Part shown: one piece after another, positions 62,844 through 64,000 of the stretch
How the letters are laid out: each line of letters starts with the position of its first letter
Numbering within the stretch: position 1 is the first letter of the stretch
Assembly (NCBI GenBank): GCA_041875495.1
Contig: CP112982.1
Location: 992,001-1,056,000 of the forward strand
Length of the DNA: 64,000 nt
Source of the DNA: Halomonas sp. CH40
Lineage (GTDB): Bacteria; Pseudomonadota; Gammaproteobacteria; Pseudomonadales; Halomonadaceae
Reading direction: 5' to 3'
Made by a program: the position numbers and the translations under genes
The notes under the pieces: model-generated
What the model was told of the DNA's origin: nothing
The model's input: the letters and a program-made list of their open reading frames with translations, nothing else
Database searches by the model: none

Positions 62844-64000
62844 ATGTTCGCTCGTCTAAAAAAACTTTACTCCCTGCTGACTGCTGAACAGCGCCGCAAG
62901 CTGATTGCTCTGCAAGGCCTGGTGGTATTAATGGCTTTTGCCGAGGTGGCGGGTGTGGCCGCCATTGGCCCCTTTATGGCCGTGGTGGGCGATATCAGCC
63001 GCCTGGAAGGCGAGGGCACACTGGCACAGCTCTACGCGGCCAGCGGCATGCAAACCCCAAGGCAGTTTCTGTTCTGGTTGGGCATTGCCGTCATGGTGGC
63101 GCTAACCGGTGCGGCGCTGGTTTCCATGTTTGTCACCTGGAAGCTGGCCCTCTATGCCCAACAGGTAGGCGCTGAGCTTTCCACCCGGCTTTACCACCAC
63201 TATATGCAGCAGCCGTGGCTGTTTCATGCCAGCGGCAGCAGTAGTCAGTTGACCAACAAGATTGCTCAGGAAACGACGCGCATAACCAATCAGGTTATCC
63301 AGCCACTGATGCAGATGAATGCCAAAGCAGTAATGGCGTTGGTGATGGCGACGGCAATTTTTCTGTTTAGCCCTGTGGTGGCGATTACGGGGCTAGTGAT
63401 TTTTGGAGTGGCGTATCTGGTGCTGTTTCGTACCGTGCGCAAGCGGCTTGCGCGGAACGGAAAGATTATTACCGATACCAATCAGCTGCGCTTCAAACTG
63501 ATGAACGAAGGCTTTGGCGGGATTAAAGACACCTTACTGCTCGGCCGCCAGGCAGACTTTAACCAGCGCTTTGCTAAGGCCAGTAAAGAAATGGGCGTTG
63601 CACAGGGCGTCAACGTTGGTTTCTCTCAAGTGCCTCGCTATGCCATGGAGCTAATTGCCTTTGGCGCCGTGATCTCTCTGGTGCTCTATTTGCTGGCAGC
63701 CTATGAGGGCAATCTAGGCAATATCCTGCCGGTACTTTCCGTCTATGCTCTGGCGGGCTTCAAGTTACTGCCTGCCTTCCAGCAGATCTACACTAGCTTG
63801 GCGAATGTGAAAGGCAATATTGCCGCCTTTGATAGCCTGGAATATGACCTGATAGCCAGCCAAAACGCCACCCCCGGCAAGCCAGCCGTAGAGGCCGGTA
63901 AATGCAACCCCCAGCAGAACATTACCCTGGATAACATCCACTTTGCCTACCCTGGTAAAGAAGAAAAAGCACTGGATGGCCTGACGCTGGAAATTCCCCG
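62844..64000 (+). CDS. ABC transporter of the flippase type (PglK-like), 3' truncated by the window
   Basis: The gene starts at ATG 62844 with TTGAGG 5 bases upstream and stays open to the end of the window (385 codons). The N-terminal half has several membrane helices (LIALQGLVVLMAFAEVAGVAAIGPFM, FWLGIAVMVALTGAALVSM) and a transmembrane domain like PglK and other lipid-linked oligosaccharide flippases. The ATPase domain is just beginning at NITLDNIHFAYPGKEEKALDGL, before the Walker A motif. Its place after rfbC suggests it flips a lipid-linked glycan across the inner membrane. Confidence 0.85.
   Translation, partial: MFARLKKLYSLLTAEQRRKLIALQGLVVLMAFAEVAGVAAIGPFMAVVGDISRLEGEGTLAQLYAASGMQTPRQFLFWLGIAVMVALTGAALVSMFVTWKLALYAQQVGAELSTRLYHHYMQQPWLFHASGSSSQLTNKIAQETTRITNQVIQPLMQMNAKAVMALVMATAIFLFSPVVAITGLVIFGVAYLVLFRTVRKRLARNGKIITDTNQLRFKLMNEGFGGIKDTLLLGRQADFNQRFAKASKEMGVAQGVNVGFSQVPRYAMELIAFGAVISLVLYLLAAYEGNLGNILPVLSVYALAGFKLLPAFQQIYTSLANVKGNIAAFDSLEYDLIASQNATPGKPAVEAGKCNPQQNITLDNIHFAYPGKEEKALDGLTLEIP

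Noticed and set aside
1..64000. tRNA and rRNA genes
   Set aside because: I saw no cloverleaf-like sequences or rRNA stretches in the intergenic regions, which are mostly accounted for by promoters, hairpins and repeats.

Overview
The window looks like chromosomal DNA of a GC-rich gammaproteobacterium. The closest match is a halophile of the Halomonadaceae (Halomonas or a relative). This placement is inferred from the protein sequences (complete AST arginine pathway, TRAP transporter, DUF3581 protein, dTDP-rhamnose genes) and the base composition; no marker gene is present.

Layout. 1-4 kb: arginine succinyltransferase pathway genes astA-astD-astB. 4-5 kb: a RES/Xre toxin-antitoxin pair. 5-12 kb: housekeeping and conserved hypothetical genes (DUF2252, UPF0126 channel, AsmA/YdbH-like giant periplasmic protein, DUF3581, tandem Usp). 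12-15 kb: a complete tripartite TRAP transporter. 15-18.4 kb: an AT-rich stretch with a lone OmpR-type regulator, a small zinc-ribbon protein, the tail of a broken transglutaminase gene and an IS605-type TnpB element. 18.4-40.1 kb: the dominant feature, a type I secretion and giant-adhesin locus. HlyD-like fusion protein, ABC exporter, TolC-like outer-membrane protein and a roughly 4,340-residue adhesin all lie on the minus strand, with a divergent response regulator - 7TMR histidine kinase - response regulator cassette next to the adhesin promoter. The adhesin holds two blocks of nearly identical 68-residue (204-bp) repeats and a long series of degenerate beta-type modules.

40.4-49.5 kb holds metabolic and transport genes: mmsA, a CMD/peroxidase-like protein, a TPP riboswitch with a sodium:solute symporter, an MFS transporter, ogt, an MDR reductase and an unusual proline-racemase-family enzyme. 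From 42.8 to 56.2 kb the intergenic DNA is full of repeats: six copies of an approximately 80-97-bp palindromic element built from CACGGA words, several BIME-like CATTCCCG units, and a heptamer tandem repeat. Inside this lie two families of PD-(D/E)XK (Rpn/DUF4351-type) genes, each in an intact and a broken copy. One copy is broken by a 362-bp deletion between 9-bp repeats, the other by an IS10-like element with a 9-bp target duplication.

57-64 kb starts a surface polysaccharide locus: low-molecular-weight tyrosine phosphatase, Wzc-type tyrosine autokinase, a terminator, an ops/JUMPStart leader, rfbB-rfbA-rfbC and a truncated ABC transporter that runs off the end. The adhesin and polysaccharide loci together point to an investment in biofilm and surface attachment.
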